Below, piece by piece: positions 17,912-25,439 of a DNA stretch of 43,776 nt. The notes beneath the pieces are model-generated. The model searched no databases, was not told the DNA's origin, and saw only the letters and a list, made by a program, of their open reading frames with translations. How positions within the stretch are numbered: position 1 is the first letter of the stretch; every line of letters starts with the position of its first letter. Position numbers and translations under genes: made by a program. This DNA is from a virus: IMG/VR virus record IMGVR_UViG_3300031841_004368, positions 1 through 43,776 of that record. The stretch is one strand, 5' to 3'.

Positions 17912-17922
17912 GGCAAGCTAGG
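17912..17922 (+). repeat. Directional late-gene motif
   Basis: GGCAAGCTAGG in the 44-base gap after the hub gene, 25 bases before the next ATG. Confidence 0.65.
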
Positions 17923-17947
17923 CAGAGTTCACAAGTCAAAGCTTCTA

Positions 17948-18367
17948 ATGGCAGCTTTCGCCAAATACGACACTACGGTTGAGAAGCTTGCTGAGGGTGT
18001 CTTCAATCTTGCTACTGACAGTTTGCGCATCGCGCTGACCAATCAGGCCCCGGTGCAGGCCACCGACTCGACTACTGCAGACATTTCTGAGCTAGCGACC
18101 GGTGGTGGATACACACAGGGAACAGGCATCGCCGTTACTCAGACCGACTCTTCACAGACTGGTGGGCTCTACAAACTGACTTGTAGCGATCCAGCCACTC
18201 TAACTGCAGTCGCTCCAGGCATCGGACCATTCCGATACGTGGTTCTTGTAGGCGCAGGTGGGAATCTCCTGGGCTATTGGGACTACGGAACCAACCTGAC
18301 TTTGGCGGACGGTGAATCATTTAGCGTTGACTTTGATCAAGTCAATGGCGTAATCCAACTGAGCTGA
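17948..18367 (+). CDS. Tail-associated structural protein, unknown role
   Basis: A 139-residue protein of beta character, starting MAAFAKYDTTVEKLAEGVFNLATDSLRIALTNQAP and including FRYVVLVGAGGNLLGYWDYGTNLTLADGESFSVDF. This pattern is common in phage tail clusters, where these proteins are usually labelled as minor structural proteins and expected to form small jelly-roll-like units. The first gene of a tight cluster of four (17948-21415), it is followed by the next gene after four bases. Confidence 0.55.
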   Translation: MAAFAKYDTTVEKLAEGVFNLATDSLRIALTNQAPVQATDSTTADISELATGGGYTQGTGIAVTQTDSSQTGGLYKLTCSDPATLTAVAPGIGPFRYVVLVGAGGNLLGYWDYGTNLTLADGESFSVDFDQVNGVIQLS

Positions 18368-18371
18368 CCTA

Positions 18372-18773
18372 ATGACACTTTCGCTTTCTATCTCCACAAA
18401 GGAGCTGGAGCGTCAGGCTACGCTGTGCTTCGAGGGTCTCGCATATAAAGTGTTTCTGGTTCAGAACACCAACAGCTACACAGCGGAAGACACCGCAGCT
18501 GATTGGGAGTCACTTGAGCTATCGAGCACTGGTTACGCAGCTGTGACAGGCACTATCGCCCCCGGCGCATACAGCACGGTGAACGCACGCTTTGAGATGC
18601 CACAGATCGAAGCCACGTTTACCGCAGGTACTGGCGGTATGTCTTACAGCAGCGTGTGTCTAAAACTGGGGACTGAATCTTACCTTCATAGTGTGATCAC
18701 AGAATCTCCTACTGTGACACTGCTCGATGGTCAATCAAAGACTTATACCATCCGTTTAGCACAGGATGACTAA
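18372..18773 (+). CDS. Tail-associated hypothetical protein
   Basis: A 133-residue, Ser/Thr-rich protein predicted to be mostly beta strand (AYKVFLVQNTNSYTAED, VKLGTESYLH-like segments, and SPTVTLLDGQSKTYTIRLAQDD at the end). It shares the strand-ending style of its upstream neighbour (an aromatic strand, then a LxDGxS turn, then a final strand), so the two may be distant relatives. The genes are separated by four bases and the next starts directly after the TAA. Confidence 0.5.
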   Translation: MTLSLSISTKELERQATLCFEGLAYKVFLVQNTNSYTAEDTAADWESLELSSTGYAAVTGTIAPGAYSTVNARFEMPQIEATFTAGTGGMSYSSVCLKLGTESYLHSVITESPTVTLLDGQSKTYTIRLAQDD

Positions 18774-21248
18774 ATGGGCGCCAGTCATAAAGTCAATGTT
18801 CGTAGCTCTGAGCCTAACGATGACGGTCTAGTTGACATAGTAGTTTCTCGCGCCCAGGCGAGACGCCAGCAACAGAACGACATTGAAACTGCACGTAAGG
18901 ACATTGAGAATGACCAAGCCGCGTCCGCTACTTCTTTAGACAGTCGCAAAAAACGCCGAGTTACAGATACCAAAGAATACGAATGGGTGCCAGGCGGCAT
19001 CTTTGAGCCTAAGCGTCAATTTATTGGGATCTACAACTACAGCGACTGGAGAACGGAGAACATCAGCGAGAACCTGATGACTCAGACTAATGACATTTTT
19101 GACCTAAGTCATTATCCAGAGTTTCCAGACATGCGAATTGTGCCCGAGTTTGGGTTTGCCTACACGATTGTTCCCGACACCGGACCTTGCAGCCCCTGCA
19201 ACCCAGATCCTTTACCTAAAGATTCATCACTCGACCCTGCTCAATTTGGGGTGTCGTGCGTTTACGACTATATGTTATGGGGAGTCTATAACGCAGGGAG
19301 ATCAAGAGTAAAAGTCGGGAGCTTAGGTCAGCCCAGCTGGAAGCTGGCTATATGGGATTTAGCAGAGGTGAAGGATCTTGAGGATTCTGATAACGGTTGG
19401 ATCGATAAAAGTACAGAGGATGATTATTGGAATCTTGATTACACAGATCCCAACTATATGGGACTGGCCTGGGCAAAGGACTTTATGGAGAGGCTTGAAC
19501 TTTATACCGACGCATCTGTTTACACGATCGAAGTTCCAGATCAACCTGAGTATAAAACTTGGGATCCGAGCCTAGACGATCGTTTTCCTGGCTTTGCTTC
19601 GAGCGCTGACCGAGAATACTTACAGAAAGAAAAGGCCCCCTTTGAGTTAGGCGAAAGCCTCGTCATGGGAATGATGTGCTCCGGCACAGAGCGCAATCAG
19701 TATGACTATCCTGAATGGGTAGTATCTCATAGTCCCGATGGTCGATATACGTGGGCTTATGAGCTTCGCATCGTAGACATACTGAAATGCAATAATGGAT
19801 ACCCCGCATGGGTGTTTCATAGCAATGGCTACGACATCTATAAAGCAAGTAGATTTAACTTCTACTACAGTCCGCCGCAATCATACAACTACAGTTACAT
19901 CAAACAGATCCGCAAATACCAGCAGCAGCTTTGGTACACGCGCATCAAAATAGATCACGCGACTGGAACTAAGGTTGTGAATAATGGTGTCCTCCCCCCT
20001 TGGGATTTAGAGGATCCAGATACAGGCAACTTGATGATTGATGAAAACTATTTTTACCTGGCGACCGAAGGGGGCTCGCAGTCGCCTGATGAGCCGGCGG
20101 CTCCGTCACTTCATAGAGGTAAATACAACATATTCTTCGATCCTTATATGGATCACCTTAAGTCTAGTTTCTCAGTAACAACAGGCTTTCACAGTTACAC
20201 AAAAACCTTAGAGATCTGGGGCAAGATCTGTGATGACGTTTTGTTTGACGATGATCCTTCGACTGAGTGGCGCCGCCTGGGCTACGCCGAGGAATGGGTC
20301 TTTGACCTTGAGAATGACACGATCATGCGAACGGGCATTGTCAACCGGTCACGGCTTTTGGCAACCCAAGGTCAGCTGACCAACCGCGACTTTTTCATTG
20401 GTCAGGAGGGCACCAACTGGACAGTAGATGGTCGCAAGTCGTTTATGAAGGTGCAGACTACGGGAGTCTTCACCTATTGCCCCCCAGTTCCGAACTGCTC
20501 ATTCTCCCCAGCCCAAAGCTACGACAACAAGTGGGTCCAGTATGACTTGGTTTCCGACGTTAATTATCTCGACACTCAAGCGGATATAAGCACCGGTACG
20601 TTTAACGGTCAGACTGCGACGTTCGGTGTCACCGATCAACCTTACGGATACAAACTAGACCCTAACTATGACGCAGACGCCCAGCAGCATTTCACAATTC
20701 GGGTCAAGGTGCCGGGGCTAAAGGACATGGACCCCACAGAGGCAGGTAAATATAGGTTTGGTGTCAGCGGTGATGTCAACTCCGCTAAAAAGGAATTTGT
20801 AGCCTCAACCTGGACCTACAACTTGCCAGCCTTCCCCGCCGGCACTGTGTTCGAGATTCAATTTACACCGCAGGATCTGCAGTGGCAGCAGAGTGTGCGG
20901 CGTCTAATGATGAGCAGCTATACGCAGACCAACAGGTATCCAAACGTAGGGGTACGGTTTCCGAGGAAACACCTCGGTGTCGTGAAATCATTTGACGGTA
21001 GCTGGTGCCTGGGCGAGAATTACGATGCTGACGCACCGGATGAAGTGCATTATGTGCAATGCGACGGCACTCCTGTAGAAACTCAGTTGAGCAAAGAGTT
21101 TCCTTTTGGAAAGCACCATGAGCACAACCCCAGCGCTGGGACGTGGCAATTTATCTCAAACCCCATTATTGCGCCAGGCAGCGGCGACGCCAGCCTGCCT
21201 TTTTCAGAAGTAACGCTCAATGGAAACATCTACAAGGTGATTGTCTGA
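18774..21248 (+). CDS. Large aromatic-rich tail-associated protein, unknown
   Basis: An 824-residue protein of no family I recognise. The N terminus is basic and helical (SRAQARRQQQNDIETARKDI, then DSRKKRRVTDTKEYEW), a likely anchor. The body is very rich in Tyr, Trp, Asp and Pro, with stretches such as RFNFYYSPPQSYNYSYIKQI and NLDYTDPNYMGLAWAKDF, typical of an extended beta protein or carbohydrate-facing surface. It has cysteine clusters CSPCNPD and YCPPVPNC. It sits between tail tip genes and the chaperones, so a structural or receptor role is likely but unproven. Confidence 0.5.
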   Translation: MGASHKVNVRSSEPNDDGLVDIVVSRAQARRQQQNDIETARKDIENDQAASATSLDSRKKRRVTDTKEYEWVPGGIFEPKRQFIGIYNYSDWRTENISENLMTQTNDIFDLSHYPEFPDMRIVPEFGFAYTIVPDTGPCSPCNPDPLPKDSSLDPAQFGVSCVYDYMLWGVYNAGRSRVKVGSLGQPSWKLAIWDLAEVKDLEDSDNGWIDKSTEDDYWNLDYTDPNYMGLAWAKDFMERLELYTDASVYTIEVPDQPEYKTWDPSLDDRFPGFASSADREYLQKEKAPFELGESLVMGMMCSGTERNQYDYPEWVVSHSPDGRYTWAYELRIVDILKCNNGYPAWVFHSNGYDIYKASRFNFYYSPPQSYNYSYIKQIRKYQQQLWYTRIKIDHATGTKVVNNGVLPPWDLEDPDTGNLMIDENYFYLATEGGSQSPDEPAAPSLHRGKYNIFFDPYMDHLKSSFSVTTGFHSYTKTLEIWGKICDDVLFDDDPSTEWRRLGYAEEWVFDLENDTIMRTGIVNRSRLLATQGQLTNRDFFIGQEGTNWTVDGRKSFMKVQTTGVFTYCPPVPNCSFSPAQSYDNKWVQYDLVSDVNYLDTQADISTGTFNGQTATFGVTDQPYGYKLDPNYDADAQQHFTIRVKVPGLKDMDPTEAGKYRFGVSGDVNSAKKEFVASTWTYNLPAFPAGTVFEIQFTPQDLQWQQSVRRLMMSSYTQTNRYPNVGVRFPRKHLGVVKSFDGSWCLGENYDADAPDEVHYVQCDGTPVETQLSKEFPFGKHHEHNPSAGTWQFISNPIIAPGSGDASLPFSEVTLNGNIYKVIV

Positions 21249-21415
21249 TGCAGAAGTTTTCCCAATCGACCTCGCAGAAGGCCTACCAAAGACAGACTCA
21301 GGATCTGATCAACAGAGTCCTTGCTGCCAGAGATAGAAACTTCAGGAGGTTCAGTGACAGGCAGCGGCTGTCAGAGAGAATTAAGGCACTGAAAATAGGC
21401 GCTAGATTGACTTAG
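21248..21415 (+). CDS. Small basic hypothetical protein
   Basis: A 55-residue, Arg/Gln-rich protein whose ATG at 21248 overlaps the preceding stop (TGATG), so it is translationally coupled to the 824-residue gene. The sequence (QKAYQRQTQDLINRVLAARDRNFRRFSDRQRLSERI) is predicted to be a single amphipathic helix. It may be a small chaperone or binding partner for the large upstream protein. Its coupling supports it as a real gene. Confidence 0.55.
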   Translation: MQKFSQSTSQKAYQRQTQDLINRVLAARDRNFRRFSDRQRLSERIKALKIGARLT

Positions 21416-21430
21416 TTCCCTACCTACCTA

Positions 21431-22000
21431 ATGCTCCCTTTTGTCACGCCGCCTAGCACCAGGAAAACGGTCAAGGTCGGCAATGAGGAGACAGGCATTC
21501 TTGAGTTTGAGGTTCGAGGTGGTCTGACCGTTGGCGAATCAGCGATCATCACCAAGTTCCTTGGCGACCAGCAGAAATCTCTTGTGTATGCGGCGAAGGT
21601 AGCTGACTCGATCGCGACTGCGGAGAGCATTTCTCTATCTGAGGCCTACCAGCTAGTGCAGCGGGCCATGAACGGTGACGACCTTGAGGAGAAGGAGGAA
21701 GAGATCAGGCTGAAGCATCAGGACAAGATCACCGATCTGCTGGTGAAGTATGCGGAGCTTGGTGCTCGGAACATGATCGCCACCGTCACAGCCGTCATCC
21801 AGAACCGGCTGAACATGCCCGACTGGACCGAGAGGGACACCGCCGGTATGGACAAAGCTCTGTTCCAGGGCGTGTGGGAATTTGCGATGCAGGAACAAGA
21901 TGCGGAAGGGGGTCAGGAAGCGAACCCGACTGAAGAAGAGCTGGGAAAGCCGCAGCGGGCGACACGGGGCAGGAAGTCAACTGGTCAGAAATCGCCCTGA
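21431..22000 (+). CDS. Tail assembly chaperone, short (G-like) product
   Basis: A 189-residue protein, the zero-frame product of the chaperone pair. It has a mixed N-terminal domain (LEFEVRGGLTVGESAIITKFLG), then helices (SLSEAYQLVQRAM, KITDLLVKYAELGARNMIATVTAVIQNRLN). The Gln/Glu-rich C terminus EQDAEGGQEANPTEEELGK leads to the frameshift site. By analogy with lambda gpG it coats the tape measure during tail assembly. It ends at TGA 21998-22000. It lies far downstream of the tape measure gene rather than just upstream as in lambda. Confidence 0.7.
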   Translation: MLPFVTPPSTRKTVKVGNEETGILEFEVRGGLTVGESAIITKFLGDQQKSLVYAAKVADSIATAESISLSEAYQLVQRAMNGDDLEEKEEEIRLKHQDKITDLLVKYAELGARNMIATVTAVIQNRLNMPDWTERDTAGMDKALFQGVWEFAMQEQDAEGGQEANPTEEELGKPQRATRGRKSTGQKSP

Positions 22001-22590
22001 CGCTGTTTCACGCCTACCCAGGCGTTTTCTCCCCGGCCAACTTTCACAATGAACGTCGCCGCGACGTGTTCATGGCGCTTCGTCATCTGAGGGAGATGGA
22101 GCGCGATGCGGCGTGCCGGAATGAAATGCCGATCGCGTTATTGGCATCTCTCTATGCCAACGCCAACAGGGACACGAAGCGCAGAACCAAGCCTTACACG
22201 CATTCGGACTTTTCGTTCTTCGCACGGGAAGAGAGGCCCAACGACTATCTCGACCCAGGGGCTGTGGCCGTTGCGTTTGCGCTGGAGAACGAGGGCCTGA
22301 CCCCGCCGCTGCTACTGGCGGTGTGGGACAAGATCGTGAAGAGAGAGCCCGGCCCGATGCCGGATCAGCGGGCTCTCAAGAGCGACTGCGGTCGGTTGTG
22401 GATACTTGCGCCCAAGTGGGAGGGCGCAGCGTGCCGTGGCGGGTTAGTGCTGATGAAGGGCAAGCCCGAACAGACTATGCGCGTGCGGGACATTGACAAA
22501 CCGATGCTGTATTACGACCTAAAGATCCCCCAGCGCAAAGGCTTTGGATGGATCGAGGGCGGCCAGATCCTTCACCCAGCGGAAAACTAG
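21431..22590 (+). CDS. Tail assembly chaperone, -1 frameshift (GT-like) product
   Basis: The -1 frame is open from 21934 to the stop at 22588-22590 and has no start codon until GTG 22066. Slippage by one base at 21943-21949 joins residues 1-173 of the short chaperone to 213 further residues, giving about 386 residues. Past the joint the protein reads EVNWSEIALTLFHAYPGVFSP, then RRRDVFMALRHLREMERD. The segment upstream of 22066 looks like genuine protein, so calling a gene from 22066 would cut it. In lambda the long form recruits tail tube subunits to the tape measure. Confidence 0.75.
21943..21949 (+). promoter_or_regulatory. Programmed -1 ribosomal frameshift site GGGAAAG
   Basis: The heptamer is read as G GGA AAG in the zero frame, exactly the X XXY YYZ phase required. 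It is the same heptamer as in the lambda G/T tail genes. It lies 49 bases before the zero-frame stop, within the window where both frames are open (21934-22000). Confidence 0.85.
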
Positions 22591-22591
22591 A
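22581..22591 (+). repeat. Directional late-gene motif overlapping a stop codon
   Basis: GGAAAACTAGA contains the TAG stop of the frameshift product and ends two bases before the next ATG (22594). Such short spacing argues against an ordinary promoter role at this copy. Confidence 0.65.
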
Positions 22592-22593
22592 GC

Positions 22594-22989
22594 ATGAATC
22601 TGCTTGACTTCCGCACTGAGTTAGAGACGTTGCTGGCTGACTATATCGGTCAGTACACACTCGCCAACGGGGTTAAAACCCCGTCTATAGCAGTGCGTGA
22701 GGCTGGTGAAGGCTTCCCAGCGGGAACCACAGTTGAGGGTATCGAGGTTGTTATCGTCCGAGAGCCTGAGATGATTGCTCAGTCTCAGTATCGACAGAAG
22801 CAGGCACTCAGAGAGTGGACTGTCTTTCTTGTTGATTGGGGTACGGAGCTTTATTCGCTCGAAGATGTATCAGAACTGATCATCTTCAACTACCCGAGTG
22901 CTACGTCCAGGACGTTGACTGTTCCACGGGGACTTGGACCCGAAAACCAGATGCAGATGAAGATCCGTACAAACCCGAGGGCGATCTAA
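22594..22989 (+). CDS. Hypothetical structural protein, possible tail terminator
   Basis: A 131-residue protein, MNLLDFRTELETLLADYIGQ, followed by a strand-rich part (KTPSIAVREAG, GTTVEGIEVVIVREPEM, REWTVFLVDWG). A helix, then a few strands, then an ordered C terminus is compatible with gpU-like tail terminators, which are otherwise not identified here, but the resemblance is loose. It is coupled downstream through a TAATG overlap to the fibre-base gene at 22989. Confidence 0.4.
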   Translation: MNLLDFRTELETLLADYIGQYTLANGVKTPSIAVREAGEGFPAGTTVEGIEVVIVREPEMIAQSQYRQKQALREWTVFLVDWGTELYSLEDVSELIIFNYPSATSRTLTVPRGLGPENQMQMKIRTNPRAI

Positions 22990-23330
22990 TGGCCACCCAG
23001 CCCGCAACCCTGAACATCCGCCCCCAGCGTCGAGCCGATTATGTCCTTGACGTTGTTTTCAACGACAGCAATGGAACACCGCTGAATCTGACCGGCTGGA
23101 GTGCGATAGCACAGGTGTGGGATAAAGATCGCTCTGTGCAGCACGGCACTTTCCTAGTCAACTTCACCGATGCTGCTGCTGGATCTGTCCAACTGAAGCT
23201 GGGGTGGGCCACCACGACCAACCTACCCGACGAGAGCTTTTATGACGTGATGCTGATCGATCCGTCTGGACTGAGAGAGTTTTATCTTGAGGGTGTGGTG
23301 CGTCCAGCTAATGGCTACTCGTCGCCATGA
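22989..23330 (+). CDS. Baseplate/fibre-base protein with BppU-like N terminus
   Basis: A 113-residue protein starting at the TAATG overlap. It reads LNIRPQRRADYVLDVVFNDSNGTPLNLTGWSAIAQVWD, the outline of the small beta domain (rrGDT, then PxxLTGxxxxAxv) found at the start of many baseplate upper and tail fibre proteins, and ends LREFYLEGVVRPANGYSSP. Only this domain is present, so it probably acts as an adaptor on which longer fibres sit. It overlaps the next gene by ATGA. Confidence 0.55.
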   Translation: MATQPATLNIRPQRRADYVLDVVFNDSNGTPLNLTGWSAIAQVWDKDRSVQHGTFLVNFTDAAAGSVQLKLGWATTTNLPDESFYDVMLIDPSGLREFYLEGVVRPANGYSSP

Positions 23331-23776
23331 GTCAAATAGAAGTTACACAAGCCGACCGCAAGGTTCTTGTCACCGAAACAGTCAATCAGTCTGTTCAGGC
23401 GACTGAGCCACTGACTTCTGTCGTCATAACAGACAGTCAGCCTTTATCCGTTGTAATCACACCTCCCACTCAGACAGCAGCGGTTGGCGAAGCTGTTGTC
23501 CAATCGATTGTTCTCACCACCCCAGCTGGCCTACCGACAGAAATACAAACACCAGGCCCACAGGGTCCGGCTGGAGAAGCCGGTGTGCCACTGTCAACGA
23601 CTTTCACCTATACAGGCTCCCAGCTGACCAACGTAACCAATGCGGTGAAGGACACTACGTTTGCCTATAACCCTGACGGCACTCTCGCCTCAGCCACATC
23701 AGTAAAGCTAGGCGTAACTACAGTCACCAGCTTCAATTACAGCGGAGGAAGGCTGGTCAGCACGACAGTCTCTTAG
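23327..23776 (+). CDS. Short fibre protein with a collagen-like turn
   Basis: A 149-residue protein. An N-terminal Val/Thr-rich beta region (residues 1-65) is followed by PGPQGPAGEAG near residues 79-90, a short collagen-type Gly-X-Y run. A beta C-terminal region follows with YTGSQLTNVTNAVKDTTFAYNPDGTLASATSV and SFNYSGGRLVSTTVS, a repeated (T/S)YxxGxL pattern also seen in phage fibre trimer tips. It probably forms a small trimeric fibre. It is coupled to the upstream gene through ATGA. Confidence 0.6.
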   Translation: MSQIEVTQADRKVLVTETVNQSVQATEPLTSVVITDSQPLSVVITPPTQTAAVGEAVVQSIVLTTPAGLPTEIQTPGPQGPAGEAGVPLSTTFTYTGSQLTNVTNAVKDTTFAYNPDGTLASATSVKLGVTTVTSFNYSGGRLVSTTVS

Positions 23777-23777
23777 C

Positions 23778-23788
23778 GGAAAACTAGC
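23778..23788 (+). repeat. Directional late-gene motif
   Basis: GGAAAACTAGC lies just after the TAG stop at 23774-23776 and 19 bases before the next ATG. Confidence 0.65.
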
Positions 23789-23807
23789 GCAAAAGCTCTG
23801 AGTTACC

Positions 23808-25394
23808 ATGGCCCTGATTGTTGATCCTGATGACCTCAACCAAGGCACAGAAGTCACCATTAATACGGGTACAAAGAGGTTCACCCTCAACACCACCGGC
23901 AACCTGAGCACTGATGGTGTTACCTTTAAGTGTTTATATTCTTTTCTAAAAGAAGAGTGGAAAAACGACGCCACTCTGATTCCATTCGAGTTTCCCTGTA
24001 TTCCGATCACAGATGAGTCTTTTGAGATCGTAAATGGCTGGAACTTTGACTCTGATGCCAGCCGGTACTTAGTCAGAAACTCAGGCTGGGCCGTCAAGGA
24101 TGCGTCCGGCAACACGACGGAGGAGTGGGCAGGCATTATCGGTCTGGGCACCATTGAGCCAAACGACCAGCTCTACTTCAACCAAGGCCAGGGTGCCACC
24201 AACGTACAGCTCACCGGTCAGGTCAATCAGGCCGTACAGACTCTCGATGACCCCAACGGTGATGGTGTCTTTACAGACGGCTTCGATCGTCGATCACAGT
24301 TTGATCTTTACGTTCGGGAGCAGGCGCAGATCTACGGAAAGGCAGATCTGGTAACTATCGGTGTAACCGGCAACCTCGCACCGATCGCGTATCGATTCCC
24401 TCTGCAGACCAGTGCCGACTCGAAGGTTACGGTCTCGGATAACGACATTGACACACTCGCCCCTTACACGGGCATGTCAATTACCTTCTATAACACACCC
24501 CAGCAGAGGGACTTGGGAGGTGTGACCTACAACTTCGGTGTCGTCATCGACGCCAACGGAGGAACTGCTGAGCAGGTTTACCAATGGTGCCAGCGTCAAA
24601 ATCGCAAGAATACCGATATTGATGCAGGGGCTAGCGGGCAGATCGGAAACATCACTGATCAGTTAATGATCTTTATCGGTGATGTCATCTTCACTCAGGG
24701 TGTCAATAACGATCAAGGTGGCGGGCAGGGTGTGTTTGTGGACAACATCTTGCTCGCAGACATTAACCGTTACGAGTTCTGCGACAACAACGGTGACTTC
24801 CATTCTGCGCCGTTTGTCTCAGTTGCCACTATTGACTTCAATGCCAACTTGGAGAACGACACCAACGCCAAGTGGTGGATGTTCTACACCACAAACCCGG
24901 CTGGCAACATGGGAACTGCAAACGCAGTAATTGTTCATGGTGCTGATAAAGTCAGCGGCACTGACATTTCATTCACCGCTCCCGATCTAATCAATAGCAC
25001 AACCACCGATTTTACGACTGCATTTAGCGTTGATGAGTACATACACGTTGAGGGCACAGTCTCAAACGATGGTTACTACAAGGTGGCAGTAGTCAGCGCT
25101 AACCAGATTGAGCTGGTGGAGCAGACTATCAGCACTGAGTCGGCTGGCAGTAGCTTCACCATCACTCAAGCGCTGTTAGGTGATGTGTCGGGCCAGGATT
25201 TCGTAGAGGTTAGCTTCGACTACGACGCCAACAATCAAGGCGGTCGCACCGTCGGAACTGATGCTGACGTGACGCTTGTGGCTATCGGCCTTAACACCAG
25301 CCAGTATGTGTCCGTCGAAAGCACGATCGGACGATCTAAGGAAAACAGCATTAGCGTCGTCGCCCCGCTGGAGCGGAACTACAACAACCCATAA
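23808..25394 (+). CDS. Tail fibre / spike-like structural protein
   Basis: A 528-residue beta-rich protein. The N terminus (MALIVDPDDLNQGTEVTINTG, then FKCLYSFLKEEWKNDATLIPFEFPCIPITDESFEI) resembles tail-attached surface proteins. The middle has Asp/Asn-rich turn segments. The last residues SVVAPLERNYNNP end in the same (Q/N)Y(x)NP tail as the two paralogues downstream (QYENP, QYLNP), so the three may share a terminal attachment or folding signal. Confidence 0.6.
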   Translation: MALIVDPDDLNQGTEVTINTGTKRFTLNTTGNLSTDGVTFKCLYSFLKEEWKNDATLIPFEFPCIPITDESFEIVNGWNFDSDASRYLVRNSGWAVKDASGNTTEEWAGIIGLGTIEPNDQLYFNQGQGATNVQLTGQVNQAVQTLDDPNGDGVFTDGFDRRSQFDLYVREQAQIYGKADLVTIGVTGNLAPIAYRFPLQTSADSKVTVSDNDIDTLAPYTGMSITFYNTPQQRDLGGVTYNFGVVIDANGGTAEQVYQWCQRQNRKNTDIDAGASGQIGNITDQLMIFIGDVIFTQGVNNDQGGGQGVFVDNILLADINRYEFCDNNGDFHSAPFVSVATIDFNANLENDTNAKWWMFYTTNPAGNMGTANAVIVHGADKVSGTDISFTAPDLINSTTTDFTTAFSVDEYIHVEGTVSNDGYYKVAVVSANQIELVEQTISTESAGSSFTITQALLGDVSGQDFVEVSFDYDANNQGGRTVGTDADVTLVAIGLNTSQYVSVESTIGRSKENSISVVAPLERNYNNP

Positions 25395-25405
25395 ATTCTG
25401 TCGGC

Positions 25406-25416
25406 GGAAACTTAGG
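25406..25416 (+). repeat. Directional late-gene motif running into a hairpin
   Basis: GGAAACTTAGG overlaps the first bases of the hairpin at 25415-25432 and ends 23 bases before ATG 25440. Confidence 0.6.
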
Positions 25417-25438
25417 GGACCAGACGGTCCCCTTTTTT
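25415..25438 (+). terminator. Terminator-like hairpin touching a start codon
   Basis: Stem GGGGACC (25415-25421) / GGTCCCC (25426-25432), loop AGAC, followed by six T (25433-25438). The next gene's ATG starts at 25440. The purine-rich ribosome-binding sequence of that gene (AGGGG) is in the 5' arm, so the hairpin may both stop transcripts and hide the ribosome-binding site. Confidence 0.75.
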
Positions 25439-25439
25439 C

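Noticed and set aside
22066-22590. Independent gene starting at GTG 22066
   Set aside because: The same frame is open and protein-like back to 21934, and a correctly phased GGGAAAG lies in the overlap, so it is better read as the frameshifted end of the tail chaperone.
23700-23712. Further copy of the directional motif (TAAAGCTAGG) inside a fibre gene
   Set aside because: It is within coding sequence, not before a start, and lacks the leading GG; it shows that background matches exist and must be counted.
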